Of a stretch of 64,000 bases of DNA, positions 1 through 14,434 are shown one piece after another. Each line of letters starts with the position of its first letter. Within the stretch, counting starts at the first letter, position 1. A program made the translations under genes and the position numbers. A model generated the notes under the pieces. That model did no database searches and was not told the origin of the DNA. It worked only from the letters and a program-made list of their open reading frames with translations. This stretch comes from Amoebidium appalachense (taxonomy: Eukaryota; Ichthyosporea): contig CAVNZM010000015.1 in assembly GCA_963693365.1 (NCBI GenBank), positions 682,001 to 746,000 on the forward strand, in the 5' to 3' direction.

Positions 1-1900
1 CCAACTACACGTATAGGTCCACAAAGCGTGCAGAGAGCAAGTGCACAGCGAAAATGGCGTTGTCGGAAATCACACACGGTGGATGCACACTACAGCACAA
101 ACACACCTGCATCCAAGTGCGCATGCACACAACAAACACACACCGAGCACGCAAACGCCGTCGCATAGCGCACACACACGTACACACCAAGGGTGCACAT
201 AAAACAGCGGGCTCGCCTACACAGCACAGGATATGCGCACAAACGCACAACTGGCCATCCCATCACCATCGAAGTGCAATTGCTTGGTTTAGACGCTGAT
301 GCCCACACATTCCCACACACAAAAGCACATGCATGCCAATAAGAAAGAGCAAACTGATTGTGAATAGTGTCCTTGGCACAAAAAAACTCACCTCACAACC
401 TCGGTCTGGTGCGCATGTTTTGCATCGTTATTTTCTCTAAACCCCAACTGTGACTGCTTCTCTATAGATTGGCTGTTACTGTAGGTGGTTCATGCTTCAT
501 TTTCCTCTCTAAAACAGAGCTAGAACTAATTAGTATATATATACATGTTGCTGTCAATGACCAACTGCCACCTGTGTATTCGTTTGGGTTGTGCTCTTCA
601 CCACCCAATTGTCATACCTCCTGATTATCGTTTCAATAATTCAAATACGATTTATGTGTATATTTGTATATATTCATAGCTCTGAACATAACCCCTTAGC
701 ACATACAAATGCTTTGTGATATAGGACTGTATGACATCAAACATGAAATAGTATAAACAATATATACAACGAAGTGATACAATAATCGAACGAGGCTAAA
801 ACGAAAGCCTTCGTTGCAAACACGGCCCGGCTCAATACGAATTATACGATGACTATTAGTCTTCCATGCGCTACCGCACAAACAAAACATTGTAAAACCC
901 AAAATGAGGATACTTGCGTCATAAGGGGGTCAAGAAGAGCTAGCCGGATAAATTTTAACCTTTGGAACGCGTACAAATTACAAAAAAAAACTGCCACGTG
1001 CGACTGTGGCCTCAGCCGCCGTATGATCTCACGGTGTGCACGCGCTGCGATGAACTTCACGTTCGCTTCCGATTTTTCCTTACACTCTCGCGACCTCGTG
1101 CATGCTTTCTGTCGCGGCGCCTCGACGGTTCGATAGAGTCCAGTGTTCGCTGAATGTGTAAGGAAAAATAAGGAGCCATCTCAGTAGGTGGCAGCCGTAT
1201 GATCAACTACACTCTGTTTTTCAAGGGTATGAGTTGGCGCGTGATCAGTCGCTTCGGAAGGGAAGTTTTTGTCAGCCTTGAAAAATAAGAGCTACCTCCA
1301 AAGGTAGCAAGAAAAAAAAGCTCACTGACACCTGTCTGCCTGTCTGCCTGTTCAGCACTGGAGAAGGTGTGGGAAAGAAAGAAAGAGAGAGGAAATAGTG
1401 AACATGCTTTAATATAGTCGCATAGCCTACATTGTCTTTTGGGTAACAACCCGTTTTTAACCCTAACATGCGCAGCCAAAACCACCCCCATCTACCCCAT
1501 CTCCTCCAACCATCAGGCTATCTTCTTTTCCTTGCCGAATGCATTCAATATTTGCTAGATCGAGGTTCTGGGCGTATAGATGGCTAAACCTTTCCGTGAC
1601 AGAATTAGCCAATTGACATCTGCTGACAGTAACGGGAACAAATATAGGCATATGCAAAGCCTTTAGCCCTATATAGTAAGGGAGAATCTGCCGATTGGGA
1701 AATACCGTGCACTGCCATGGGGAAAGGCCCTCAGGCCCCATACATAAGGCTTTGCTCAAATCATGCCTTGCTACCTTGACTGAACGACGTGCCCAGACCG
1801 GCAGAGCTAACGATTCCAATCCAGGTTTCTGCGGAAGTTGATGTTTGTGGAAACTTACAATTATGCCTCTCCCCCCTTCCCTCATAATTGTGCTGGGATA
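1..1900. other. Left flank, no supported gene
   Basis: The sequence is of mixed composition, AT-rich in 420-1000. No reading frame here shows recognisable protein, a paired intron boundary, or a second copy elsewhere in the window. The frames present are short and lack support. A non-coding flank or a fragment of an unseen gene are both possible. Confidence 0.5.
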
Positions 1901-2054
1901 AGTTGACGCCAGGGTGCACTATAGTCTCCAGTAGGTTCATGCTCGGGTAGTACCGGATACTAGTCTGGACGTGAAGCCACACGTGCATCCTGGTACATAC
2001 GTGACAGGTAAGAACCACGCGGACAACCGCATCAGTGATCAACACACACATGTA

Positions 2055-2127
<73 letters not shown>

Positions 2128-2561
2128 TTTGGTGTCTTTCTCTGTGTGCAGCGTGTCGTGCGCGGGATAAATATGCAAAGGTTTGACCGGAATATATTTA
2201 CTACTTTCAAGTGGCATATGTGCACGTCCGATGTCATGTACAGTTATTACGTACCTGTAAAGAGCAAAGTTATGTACAGCTTGTCCGTAAGGAGTTCTGC
2301 GTCGATAACAAGCAATGCCATCAAGGCCTTCTATAAGTAAACAAGGAGTATTACTTATAGGAGGCCTTGAGTGCCATTCATTCCATGACACTCAGAGTCA
2401 TAAATGTGGCACAATATAATAGGGTCAGCAAACTTTCAGAAGAGGAAATACTGCCATCTACTGCAGGCCACACATTCAACAACAGCAGCAGCAGCAACAA
2501 CAACAACAACAAAAAAAAAAAAGACAAAAAAAAAACGCCACATATCCTTACTAAATACATC

Positions 2562-2605
<44 letters not shown>

Positions 2606-3605
2606 CCCATCCCCCTCCCCCCACCCCGCCAAAAAAAAAAAACAAAAAACAAAAACCAAACAAATACAAAACAAAGTCAACCATCCACCATCGGAATCCT
2701 CAACCCCTACGTTTCCTGTAGTCGCCATTTCTGAGCCAGAATTTCCGTTGCTGTGATCAAGTCCTCTTCCATCTCTGACGACCCGCAGACAAGCACGGGC
2801 CACCAGCCTTGCCCCAGTGCCTGCGCCCCTGTGTGCACGTGTGTGTGTGTGTGTGTGCACGTGTGTGTGTGTGTGTGGATGTACCTGTGTGTGCAAGTGC
2901 GTGTGTACGTGTGTGTACCTGTGCGTGGACATGTGCGTGCGTGTGCTTGTCAGTGCGAGCAAGTGACTTCGTGCATAAGAGGGTGAAGGTGGGGGGGGGG
3001 GGGGGAGAGTTGATGCTGTGTGTGTGGCCATGTTCTTGCGTGTTGGTGAAACTCTATGTGCATGGATGCATGCTTATGTGCCAACCTAAACCGGAATCCC
3101 CAGGCCATTCAATCAGGTGTAGGTGTGTCAGGTGTGTTGATGTGGAAAGTCACTCGAATTGGTCCCAGCCGAGCAAGACTGCAGCAAACACAATCCAAAC
3201 TCAAAAATAGCTCCAAGCCAAAAAAAAAATACTTATGCAATAAAATGAATACAAAACAAGGCTCCGAAGGATTAAAAAAAAAAAAAACGAACGGAAGACA
3301 ACAGCCGAACGTGAATTGAGTTTTCTGTGGCGACGACACACAGAGCCCACCGTCACCTAGTTACATGTGCCGTTCGCACCGCCTATTGGATATAAGTCAG
3401 CAACATGGGTGTTTGCGATACAGTGGACCAATAATTGCTCCCCCGTATGCCCGAGCTGGTATTCGCATGATCTTGGCTTTTCAAACCGTTTTGTTGTCTA
3501 ACCGCGTGATCGCATTGGTCGGGCGCACAATTAGCCGATCAATAGAGGACTTCACCTTAAAACACCCTCAGATCTACCAAAGATGCACCGACCTGCAGTA
3601 GGGAA

Positions 3606-3696
<91 letters not shown>

Positions 3697-3919
3697 TGTG
3701 TGTGTAGGGGAGGAGGGGAGGAGGGGAGGGGGGATGCACATTTACACATACCTGAGCATGGAAGCACGCCAGCTGGGTTTGGCGGGTGGTTGGAGCCGGA
3801 GACACAAGCACGGGACATTCCATCCCCAGAGGAGGGCAGAGGGCAGAGGGGGGACGACAGATACAGCTGGGGGGATAGGGGGCCGGCCAGGGGGAAGAGG
3901 GGTGGAAGATTCCAGCAAT

Positions 3920-4165
3920 CGGGCCAATAAAATTATAAATAGGACCAAGGCTCCCACCCCATGAACAGAAACCGGCCACACACCCTTCCGGACACAGACC
4001 AGAAACCAATCGGAACCCACGAACGCCTCGGAAATGCATACCGTGACCTGTGGGCATTTTCTATTGGCTGTCGCAGGTGAGGGAATGGGGTCGGGGACCA
4101 ATCGTTAGCCAGATCTCTGATAGGGGCTGGCCGGTGGTGTCTAGAAAGCTTATTGGCTGATTGTC
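3920..4165. promoter_or_regulatory. CCAAT-rich block with TATA-like motif, overlapping proposed exon 4 (left)
   Basis: CCAAT or ATTGG occurs five times, near 3922, 4008, 4061, 4099 and 4151. A TATAAATAG motif lies near 3934. All of these are kept in the right copy. The block is inside the proposed exon 4, so either that exon happens to be CCAAT-rich or the block is really a promoter and the exon call is wrong. Confidence 0.35.
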
Positions 4166-4214
4166 GGAGAGGGTGTGGGTGAGCCCGGCAGCCCATAGCA
4201 TGTCTGCAAGCCTG

Positions 4215-4580
<366 letters not shown>

Positions 4581-4745
4581 AAATGGGTGAGTGGCAGGCC
4601 TGGTGAGTGATCGAATGTCATATCATGTTCTCCGGGTTTATGTGCAAGACAAAAATGGCCAAGAAGAAGCCGACACTTCGCAATAACAAATCAAGTAAGT
4701 TACAGTGCATGTGCTGTGGGGGAGAACAGAGCGGATGGAGAGGGG

Positions 4746-4778
<33 letters not shown>

Positions 4779-5603
4779 CTAAGTTACGGGAGTAGGAAAA
4801 GAGGAAGGGAGGGGAGAGGGGGAGGTTTGACTGAGTTGCTGAGAGCAGATGATAGTAACTGACATGAATGCTATTGGTTTAGTTGGAGTTCTTATACTAC
4901 ATACTAGTAGCTAGTAGGGTAATAGAGCAACGGACATAGGCGGAGGGGGGATTGGGAGGGTAGAGGGGTGGAAGAGGGGGTGGAAGGGAATGGAGGGGCA
5001 GGGGGGGGGGGGGGTAGAGGGGAGGAAGGGGGGGTGGAAAGGAGGGAGGAAAAAAATGGAGGGGTAGAAGGGGGGGGGGGGGAGGAGGAGGGAAGGCAGC
5101 AGGGGTGGAGGGGGGGGTGGGGGGGGGGGGGGGGGGGGGGGGGGGAAGTGCATGGAGGGGCAGGGGGCGGGGCCCCGGGGGGAGGGGGGGGGGGGGGGAG
5201 GGGGGGGGGGGGGCTGACTACGGAAACGTACAGTGGCATATTTTGGGTGGATGGGGGAAGGGCCACTGTGATATCTTGGGAAGTTGCAGGGGTGCGGGTG
5301 TAGAGGCAACGGAGGAGACGGTCAGAGGGCCAAGAAGAAACACGCTCAAGGCTAATATTGGCAACAGGCCCACTACCAGGGCCTAAAAATAAACGATGTA
5401 GTGGGCCAGCCATGGCCTTGCTGGCATGTGTGATAGTTTGCGTGTGGTGGAACTGTGCACGTAGCCTGTGTGTGTGTGTGTGTGGGGGGGGGGGGGGGAG
5501 GGATGTGTGGGGAAGGGGAGGGAGGAGGGTGTGTGTGTTAGGCAGGGGAGGGGGGGGGAGGGGAGGGTGGGTGGTGTGTGTGTGTGTGTCTGTGTGTCTG
5601 TGT

Positions 5604-5646
<43 letters not shown>

Positions 5647-5723
5647 CATGTGTGTTTGTATGTGCCGGAGGTGGAAATGGAGGGTGGAGGGGGGAGACGG
5701 GGGGGCAGAGGGGGGGGAGTCCA

Positions 5724-5755
<32 letters not shown>

Positions 5756-7168
5756 GGAAAGAGTGGGGTTGGCCCGGGTGGATTAGTGGATGGATGGATG
5801 GATGTGTGTAGGAGGGGTTGATTGGACTATTGCGGGACACACATGTGTACATGTCCAGACTCAGGAGCAATAACCCCAAAAGGAACATATTTCAGCCACA
5901 TGTCAGATTTCCAAACAAAAAAACAAGTATGGAGCAACAGAGGGCGGCTGTGTGGGGCTGGTGGGCGGGGGGGGGGGGGGGGGGGGGGGGGGGAGGGGGG
6001 GGGGGGAAGACGAGAATATGTCACGAAGTACGAAATACAAAACCATGACCAACAACACACAAGAATATGTACCGAAAGTAAGACCAACCACAAGAAGGGG
6101 CAAAGACGTTCACAACATCAGAGTTTCAGCCCATTCACCCCGTGCAGGGGGGGAGAAGGGGGAGAGGAGGGCGGGGGAGAGGGCCCGGGGGGGGGGGGGG
6201 GGGGAGGAGGGAGGGAGGGAGGTGGCAGAGAGGGGAGGGGGGGGGGTAGGGGGCTGACATACCAGAGGGGTGCCTGATTTGTGTCTGAACTTTTTCAGTT
6301 TTGGCGGGCGGCAGCGAGAGCCAACATAACCACCGGCAGAACCCCAGCCACCTCCTGTAGCCGACCAACAACCCCCTCCGCCCACGCCAACACACGATCA
6401 CGGTCAACACCAAATCCTAAAAAACCCAAACTAGAATCTTCCGGCGTGTTCTGGGATGTTCTTTCCTCCTCTGGAACCCATCCCATTTCACACATCTCCC
6501 TCTCCACGCCTTTCAAGACTTGGCTCAGTTTTTGTGTTTCTATTTCTGCCCATTCCCGCTCGTTTTGCTCCATCTCGCAGAAGAACTGCTCCCATCCACC
6601 CGAAAGCATGTCTTTTGCATCGACTTTCCGCTGTTCGTGTTTTGAAGTTAACGGTGTTATTGTTGAGAGCGCCCGAGAGTCTGTTCGGGGCCTTCTTCTT
6701 CCATCATTGTCTTCGTTTTCACGAGTTTTCTCCCTCTTTCTTTCGTTTTTGACGGTGTCCTCTCCGCTCTCACCATCATCGGATCTCTCACTTGCTTTCC
6801 GTTTTCTCCGTGTGTCTGTCTCTGTTCCTTTCGTGCTCTCTGTCTCACCCAACCGGTCCGACTCGAATATTTTTCTAATTTCGGATGGTCGTTTGCGCAT
6901 TGCATCCGGTTTCCATGGTGTTGATTTATTAATGGCACCACGGTCTGCAGGAAGGAAAGTCTGAGACGAGTAGAAGTTTGGACCGTGTGTTGCGTGGGCC
7001 CTATAACCCGTACAGTATAGCCACAAAAAGTCGTACAGTGCGTCGTTGTTTCCCTTTTCGCGAATATGGCGACCGAGGACTGTGAGGGATTGGTACAAGA
7101 GGGGTAGGTATTTCGTGCCCCGTATCCAGAGTGCCTGTTGCCGTGCCTTGTCTCCCTGTGTGTATGCA

Positions 7169-7920
<752 letters not shown>

Positions 7921-8515
7921 GTGTGCATGTGCCTGTGTGCGCACGAGTGCGTTTTGGCACATGAGAATTCCAAAAAAAGGAAGAGAGAAACTGGAATCAA
8001 AGTGTCGACCAATACTTGTTCCGGTGCTTGTCCCTTGGTTCACATGTGTGTTTCCTGCCCGTTTATTCACATGTGGGCACGTGCATGTATATGAGTTTTG
8101 TGCTCGCGTGCAGAATTGTATGATCTTTCGTCTGTTCTAAAGAGAAAAATTGTGTGTGGGTACATGGACAGTGATGGGTGTGTATATATGTAGTAAAATA
8201 ATGTCTATTAGTAAAATAATATGTATTCGTGAGTATAAGCCTGTAACTTTGCTTCTTTTGTGAGTGATCAAGGTGAAGAAACGGATTGAAGGTGCAAAAA
8301 GACGAAACAGGAAGAAGTGGGAGGCGGGATGAAGGAGGTGATTCGTATTCATGAGGTGTTCCTGGCAATCATTTGGCGGACGGGGGGAGAGGGGGGCGGG
8401 GGGAGGGGGGGGGTTGAGGATGGGAGGGAGACAAGGGGGGGGGGGGGGGGGGGAAGGGGGGAGGGGGGAGAATGTGGTACACAGAAAGCCGTGCAAATCA
8501 ATGAATAAGGGGCCC

Positions 8516-8567
<52 letters not shown>

Positions 8568-10207
8568 GGGGTGGGTATATGCGGGTGGGAACTTTGAAAG
8601 CAGAGTGGATTTCCCAAACGTGTGAGAAAAAAGGCAAACAGAGGGTGTTCGTTTTAACAAAAAAAAAAGGTGTGGATGCGCGCGCACGCGTGTGTTTGAA
8701 CGGGTATTGATGCAATAGTAGGTGAAGGGTGAGAAAGAGCAAAAACGTTTTGGGGGAGGGGAGGGGGGGGGGGGGGTTTAGAGGAAAACGAAGTTCAAAG
8801 AACACCACAAAATATGCACAACCCAGAGTCACCAAAAGAATGTGCATACTATCAGGGGCAAGGGAAGGAGGGAGGGAAGGGGGGGAGGGAGGAGGGTTGG
8901 GGGGGAGTGGGGGAGGGGGGAGGGGTGTGGAGAGAAAAACACAAACCGACGGAGTTTACTTTTGCTAGATGATCGATAAAACGGTCCGGTCCACACACTC
9001 ATCCTCCCGTCCAAAGTCCCATTCGAAGAACGTGTCCGGTTCGACATGGGTGTTTGCCCGTGCCATGCCGTAGAGCTCATATCGGACCTCGCTGCCCGAC
9101 ACGGAGTAATAGGCACCCCACAGCGCTGCTTGTATGTGCGGGTTCCCGAGAATCTCCAGAACATGACCAACTGGAACCTGATGCATGAGCGTTTCAGATG
9201 CGACTGATGTCGGAAATGAGCGTCGGACAAAAGACTATTCGTTTTTCCGTTCCCAAGCACTTGGTGAGTGGTTTCGTGCCGCTCGGAAGTGCAACGGCAC
9301 ACTTGCCCACGGATTTTCCAGCTTTTTTACATATGTAACTCTCCTTGGCTCGCACCAGCACATAATCGCTTGAAAGACTAGGCTTTTCAATGTCCACGGG
9401 GAAAGACCATACAACTAATAAGCTTCCGCACTTCCCTTCATCTCGTTCAAAGACATACAAGGGCTCGTTTTTTTGTCTGTTTTGGTTGTAGTAGTTGAGA
9501 ACCATCATGGCATGGTCGAAATCACCCTTCCCTATCTTAACGGACAATTGTTTTCTGTCCAAGTGTGAGGCTATGTAGTCACATTGTGAACAAACACCCC
9601 GAGGGCAGGGGGTCTGGGAGGAGATGTGAGGCCAGTTGCCACGGGTGCTTGCCATGGTGATGGACTGCACATTCTGTGCGCGCGTATGTGTGTGAGTGTG
9701 CGCACGCGCGCGTGTGTGAGAGTGTATTCGTGGCTGCTTGGTTCGTGTGGGGAAGACATGCGACTGTGGTGTGCGTGGAACGGTGGGTAGAAGAGGTGGA
9801 TTGCGTCAAGATGGAAGAATTGAGAATGCAAAGCAGGAAATAGTGTGAATCACAACCTAGCCAGTGCATGTAAAATGTAATCTGTTATCAGAACAGTAGA
9901 ATCGGACCGCAGAGAAAGACAGAACGGGAAAGAAAGGCGTCGTGGACAACAATACCACGTTCAAAGAAAGGCGTTACAGGATAACATGGCTACGTTCAAA
10001 GAAAGGCGTCATTATCACTTGATGCCACTAACCACTTAGAAGCTCATCTGTTGTGCCCAGCGAATCTGGAAACGTAAAACCGTATGTGCACTGTTAAAGG
10101 AAGCATTTTATTTAGCTGCAAGTTCCGGTGAGAGCAACCCTGCTTCCCTTTTGGCGCTCCAAGTGAAGCCTTTAATCTTTTTTTTTTTCTGACGTAAATT
10201 TAAACTT

Positions 10208-10281
10208 TTTCGCGCCATTTCTCAAACAACAATTACCATATATGGTAGGTCGTTAATGTAGTGCGTCTCTACCATATTTGG
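10208..10281 (-). promoter_or_regulatory. Shared upstream element with E2F-like and CArG-like sites (left copy)
   Basis: About 550-630 bp upstream of the ATG at 9655 lie TTTCGCGCC (10208-10216, an E2F-type consensus), CCATATATGG inside the perfect palindrome TACCATATATGGTA (10234-10247), and CCATATTTGG (10272-10281). The last two fit the CArG box CC(A/T)6GG. The first two are kept exactly in the right copy, although the surrounding bases have diverged. Binding by E2F or MADS/SRF proteins is inferred from consensus only. Confidence 0.5.
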
Positions 10282-10331
10282 TAGCTCTTAGACCTTGATG
10301 ATTCGCTCACGCCCTTGTTTTGGGATTTTGA

Positions 10332-10368
<37 letters not shown>

Positions 10369-10538
10369 CCCCGCCCCCCACCCTTAACAATGACTTTGAT
10401 GATAATGATGATAGAATTTAAATCTAACCGAAACCATACACATACCCTTTCCTGTAAAATTCAAACCTACAGTAACAGTTGATGGCTGGCCATGCATTCT
10501 CCCCCCCCAATAATAAACACCCACCCGGCGCCCCAACC

Positions 10539-10712
10539 CTACCCCTTCCATGCGGCCAAGTTGCTCATATAAGTAGTAAGTATGAGATGTCGTTTGAACG
10601 CTTTCATCTTCCCTTTGAGGTACCAAACATAAATGGATGGATTTCCACCTGCAGCCTTGGCAATGCCTCCTTGCGCAAACATTCCGTACCTGGTGGTGCC
10701 CATGCCGAACAC
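10539..10712 (-). CDS. Probable terminal exon of an unidentified small protein
   Basis: After an acceptor (TTGACAG, exon start 10712) the frame reads VFGMGTTRYGMFAQGG, then a segment with NPSIYVWYLKGKMKAF, and ends at TAG (10539). That is 57 codons. The composition (Gly, aromatic and Lys-rich, no low complexity) looks like real protein, in contrast to the surrounding simple repeats. It resembles small mitochondrial membrane-associated subunits only in general character, and I do not recognise it. I could not locate the upstream exon confidently. The interval 10740-10900 is the likely place. It lies between the two duplicated units and has no second copy in the window. Confidence 0.45.
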   Translation of the reverse strand: MFGMGTTRYGMFAQGGIAKAAGGNPSIYVWYLKGKMKAFKRHLILTTYMSNLAAWKG

Positions 10713-10739
10713 CTGTCAACATGCCACATCTCAAAGCCA

Positions 10740-11170
10740 TACATGCAGCTACAGGGAAAGGGGAAGGTCAAGGTCCCTCTCTAACACACGCCCTGTATTA
10801 TGGCATGTGACGCAGCTATGCGGCGCGGGGTTAATAATGCTGGTGCTTGCAATTGTGGCTCCTGTACGTATGTGCATGAATGTTGCGGGATTCCCGGAAC
10901 ACTAGCAGTGGTGTATGTGAGTATGTGTGTGTGGGTGAGGTGGGAAGAGGGGGGGAGGGGGAGGGGGGGGGGGGGGGGGGGGGGGGGGTGTGTCGAGGAA
11001 CGAGGGAACTTCTACCGAAATTGGAATACATGGGGAATGCTCCTGTGCTTGCTTGCTTGGTCCAATCACTGGCTACTTTGCCTGAAATGTACATGCCTGT
11101 GTTTAGATTCCATTTGAGGTTTTCTGTGCAACTTGTTGTTGTTTTTGTTCGTTGGTGACACCAGTTTATG

Positions 11171-11206
<36 letters not shown>

Positions 11207-11290
11207 TTTAAGTTTCCCTCGTAACTGGAAGCCTTACAATGCCACGATTCACTTAGTTTGCCGTAAACACTGTGACAACTTGCCACGAGG
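10740..11290. other. Spacer between duplicated units
   Basis: Contains a (G)n run at about 10965-10988 and a C-run at about 11175-11205. No further gene is supported. An upstream exon of the small gene at 10539-10712 may lie here. Confidence 0.4.
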
Positions 11291-11449
11291 TAACCCACAG
11301 GGTCAATTGCAACGTAAAGCCACACGTACCTTCCTGGTACACACTTGCCAAATGCAAGTCAAAGCCACGCATGCACGCTGCATCATCGATCAATACACAA
11401 ATGTACATGCACGCAGATGCGCACACACACGGGCACACGCACACGGGCG

Positions 11450-11570
<121 letters not shown>

Positions 11571-12310
11571 ACACAATCACATACACGTGCGCACGCATGC
11601 ACACACCATCTTCACTCCCTGGTTTTGTGTCTTTTCCGGCCTAATCCTGGCCTAGGGGTCCCTAAATTTTCCTGACAGTGTGTAACGTATATACACGGTA
11701 CTTACATACACCATATCTATCGGATTCTATTTACAACTAGGTACGTTTCATATGAACCCCTATGATGTTATGTACAGCTACTACGCACATTATTGTCTCC
11801 TTCGTGGCAGTTAGAGCCACTTTATATACAGCTTGTGCATGTGCAGTCCTACGTCAAATAACGAGCTATGCCAACCAATTCTAATACACTCGTTACGACA
11901 AAAAGGTCGTGTGACATTATGTATATGGGCATCATACTTTCAGATGGGGAAAAAAATGCCATCGATATCTACAGCAGTGGCCATTCACAAAAAAGAAAGA
12001 AAGAAAGAAAGAAAAAAAAAAGAAAGAAAGAAAAAAAAAGGGTCACATATCCATAGACCCCCCCCCCCCCCCCCCCCCCCCCCCCATTCCCCAACAAATA
12101 CAATAATTAAAAATTAGAATAAAAATAGAAAAGTAAAAAAAGTCACACATCGGCAGTTCGAGTCCCCACCCCCTACCTAGGTCGCCTGTAGTCCCCATTA
12201 ATCAGCCATAATTTCCGTTGCTCCAAAGAAAAAAAGAAAAAAGGGGGAAGGGGAGGGGTCACATATCCATGGACCCCCCCTCATCCCCAAACAACCCCCC
12301 CCCCCAACAA

Positions 12311-12341
<31 letters not shown>

Positions 12342-12490
12342 TCAAAAAGGTCACAAATCGACCTACGTTTCCTGTAGTCGCCATTGCTGAGCCAGAATTT
12401 CCGTGGCTGTGATCAAATCCTCTTCCATCTCTGCCGACCCGCAGACAAGCACGGGCCACCAGCCTTGCCCCAAAGCCTGCGCCTGTGTGT

Positions 12491-12528
<38 letters not shown>

Positions 12529-12751
12529 GTGTCACAGTGTTTGTGTGTGTGCACACGCGTACATGGTGAGCATGTACATGTGTTGATTCGGCGTGTGTAC
12601 CTGTGTGTGTGATTATGTGCATGTGTACATGTGAGAGTGAGCAAACAACATGTGTCAGTGTGGAAATTTGTGAGTACCACTACCTCTGATTCCATTTCTG
12701 CGTGTCAGGAGGGGGTGAGGGGGGAAGTGAAGGGAGGCCCATGTGTGTTTT

Positions 12752-12812
<61 letters not shown>

Positions 12813-13479
12813 GATGTATGTGTTAGAGGGTTGGAAATGTGGAGGGGGGGGGGGGGGGGGTTATGCTGTGTTCCGTGACGTGTGTGTGCACTGGGCAGGT
12901 GTGTTTTGTGCACGCATGGTTGTGAAACCCACTGTGTGCATGGATGCATGCTTGTGCGCCAACCTAAACAGGAACCTCCATGCAAATCCCCTAAAGAGTA
13001 AGTGTGTTTATGTTGCGGGTCTGTAATGTCATGAAACCGTGTCAGTTGTACAGAAACTGCAGCAAATGCAACTTAATTCACTCTCAAAGCTTAAAAGCAC
13101 ATCAGCTGGAAAGAGACGCCGACCGACAGGGGGGTGTGGAAACGGGGGGAGCAAGGGGGGGGGGGGGGGGGGGGGGAGGCGGGGGAAAGGAGGGAGAGGG
13201 GGGAGGGGGAGGGTGGGGTGATGTATGCGTTAGTGGGTTGGAAATATGGAGGAGGGGAAGGGGGGGGGGAGGGGGAGGGGGGGGGGGGGGGCATTACACG
13301 TACCTGAGCATAGAGGCACGCAAGCTGACTTGTGCGCGTGGCTGGGACCTGTAACACGAGCATGGGACACTCCATCCCCGCTTGACAGGTTGGGGTGCAG
13401 AGGAAAGCAGGGGGAACATAATTTACAGGGGGGGCCACAGAGGGCCGGCTAGGGGGAGGACAGGTGGAGGATTCGAGCG

Positions 13480-13720
13480 ATCGGGCCAATAAAACTATAA
13501 ATAGGCCCAAACCCCCAGCCCCCTGAACAAACACCGGCAAAACACCCCTCCGGGCACAGTCAAGGAGCCAATCAGACCTGGCGAACACATTGGAAACACA
13601 TACCAACACCTGCGGGCATTTCCTATTGGCTGTCGCACGTGGGAGGGTGGGGGGGACCAATCGTAAACCGGATCTCTGCTAGGGGCTGGCCGGTGGCGTC
13701 TAGAAAAGCGATTGGCTGAT
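13480..13720. promoter_or_regulatory. CCAAT-rich block with TATA-like motif, overlapping proposed exon 4 (right)
   Basis: This is the right counterpart of the left block: CCAATAAAACTATAAATAGG near 13485, then CCAAT or ATTGG near 13567, 13623, 13657 and 13710. The same alternatives apply, exon or promoter. The frame is open across the whole block in this copy, which favours coding. Confidence 0.35.
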
Positions 13721-13902
13721 TGTCAGAGAGGGTGTGGGTGAGCCCGGCAGCCCATAGCATGTCTGCAGACCTGTACGTGTGTGTGTTGGGGGGGGGGGGG
13801 GAAGGGGGGGGGGAGGGGGGGCGGGGCGAGGGGAGGGGGGGGGGGGATGGGGGGGGATGGGGGTGGCTGTGTCTGTAAGGGTGTGTGCGTGTGCGTGTGC
13901 GT

Positions 13903-14075
<173 letters not shown>

Positions 14076-14370
14076 AATGGGTGGTTAGCGGGTTACGTCA
14101 GTGGTTGGATATGAAATGCTCTTAGGCCCTACTTCTGGCATCGGAAAGACAGCGGAAAAGGTGGCCCAAACGGGGTTGGGGGCCGGGGGGGGGGAGGGGG
14201 AGAGGGGGGTGGGGGAGAGGGGGGGGGAGGGGGGAGAGGAACTAGTGATCTCCTAAGCAACAAAAATGGCAAAGGAGAAAACAAGAATGCGCGGTCAGAA
14301 CCATTTTGATATGATTGTTAGTGTATGTATGTGCTAGTGGCGGCCGGGGCAGGGACGACGGTGGCAGCGG

Positions 14371-14372
<2 letters not shown>

Positions 14373-14433
<61 letters not shown>
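14373..14433. repeat. Long G homopolymer (~60 bases)
   Basis: One of many G or C runs of 20-60 bases. Others are near 3607-3640, 4747-4778, 8518-8566, 12765-12811, 17237-17279 and 41550-41583 (G), and 2565-2602, 18960-18990, 34420-34453, 35038-35090 and 45482-45523 (C). All are potential G-quadruplex or assembly-difficult sites. Confidence 0.95.

Positions 14434-14434
<1 letters not shown>

Noticed and set aside
849-1136. 95-codon plus-strand frame in the left flank
   Set aside because: Composition is not distinctive, overlapping frames are equally open, and no homologous copy occurs in the window.
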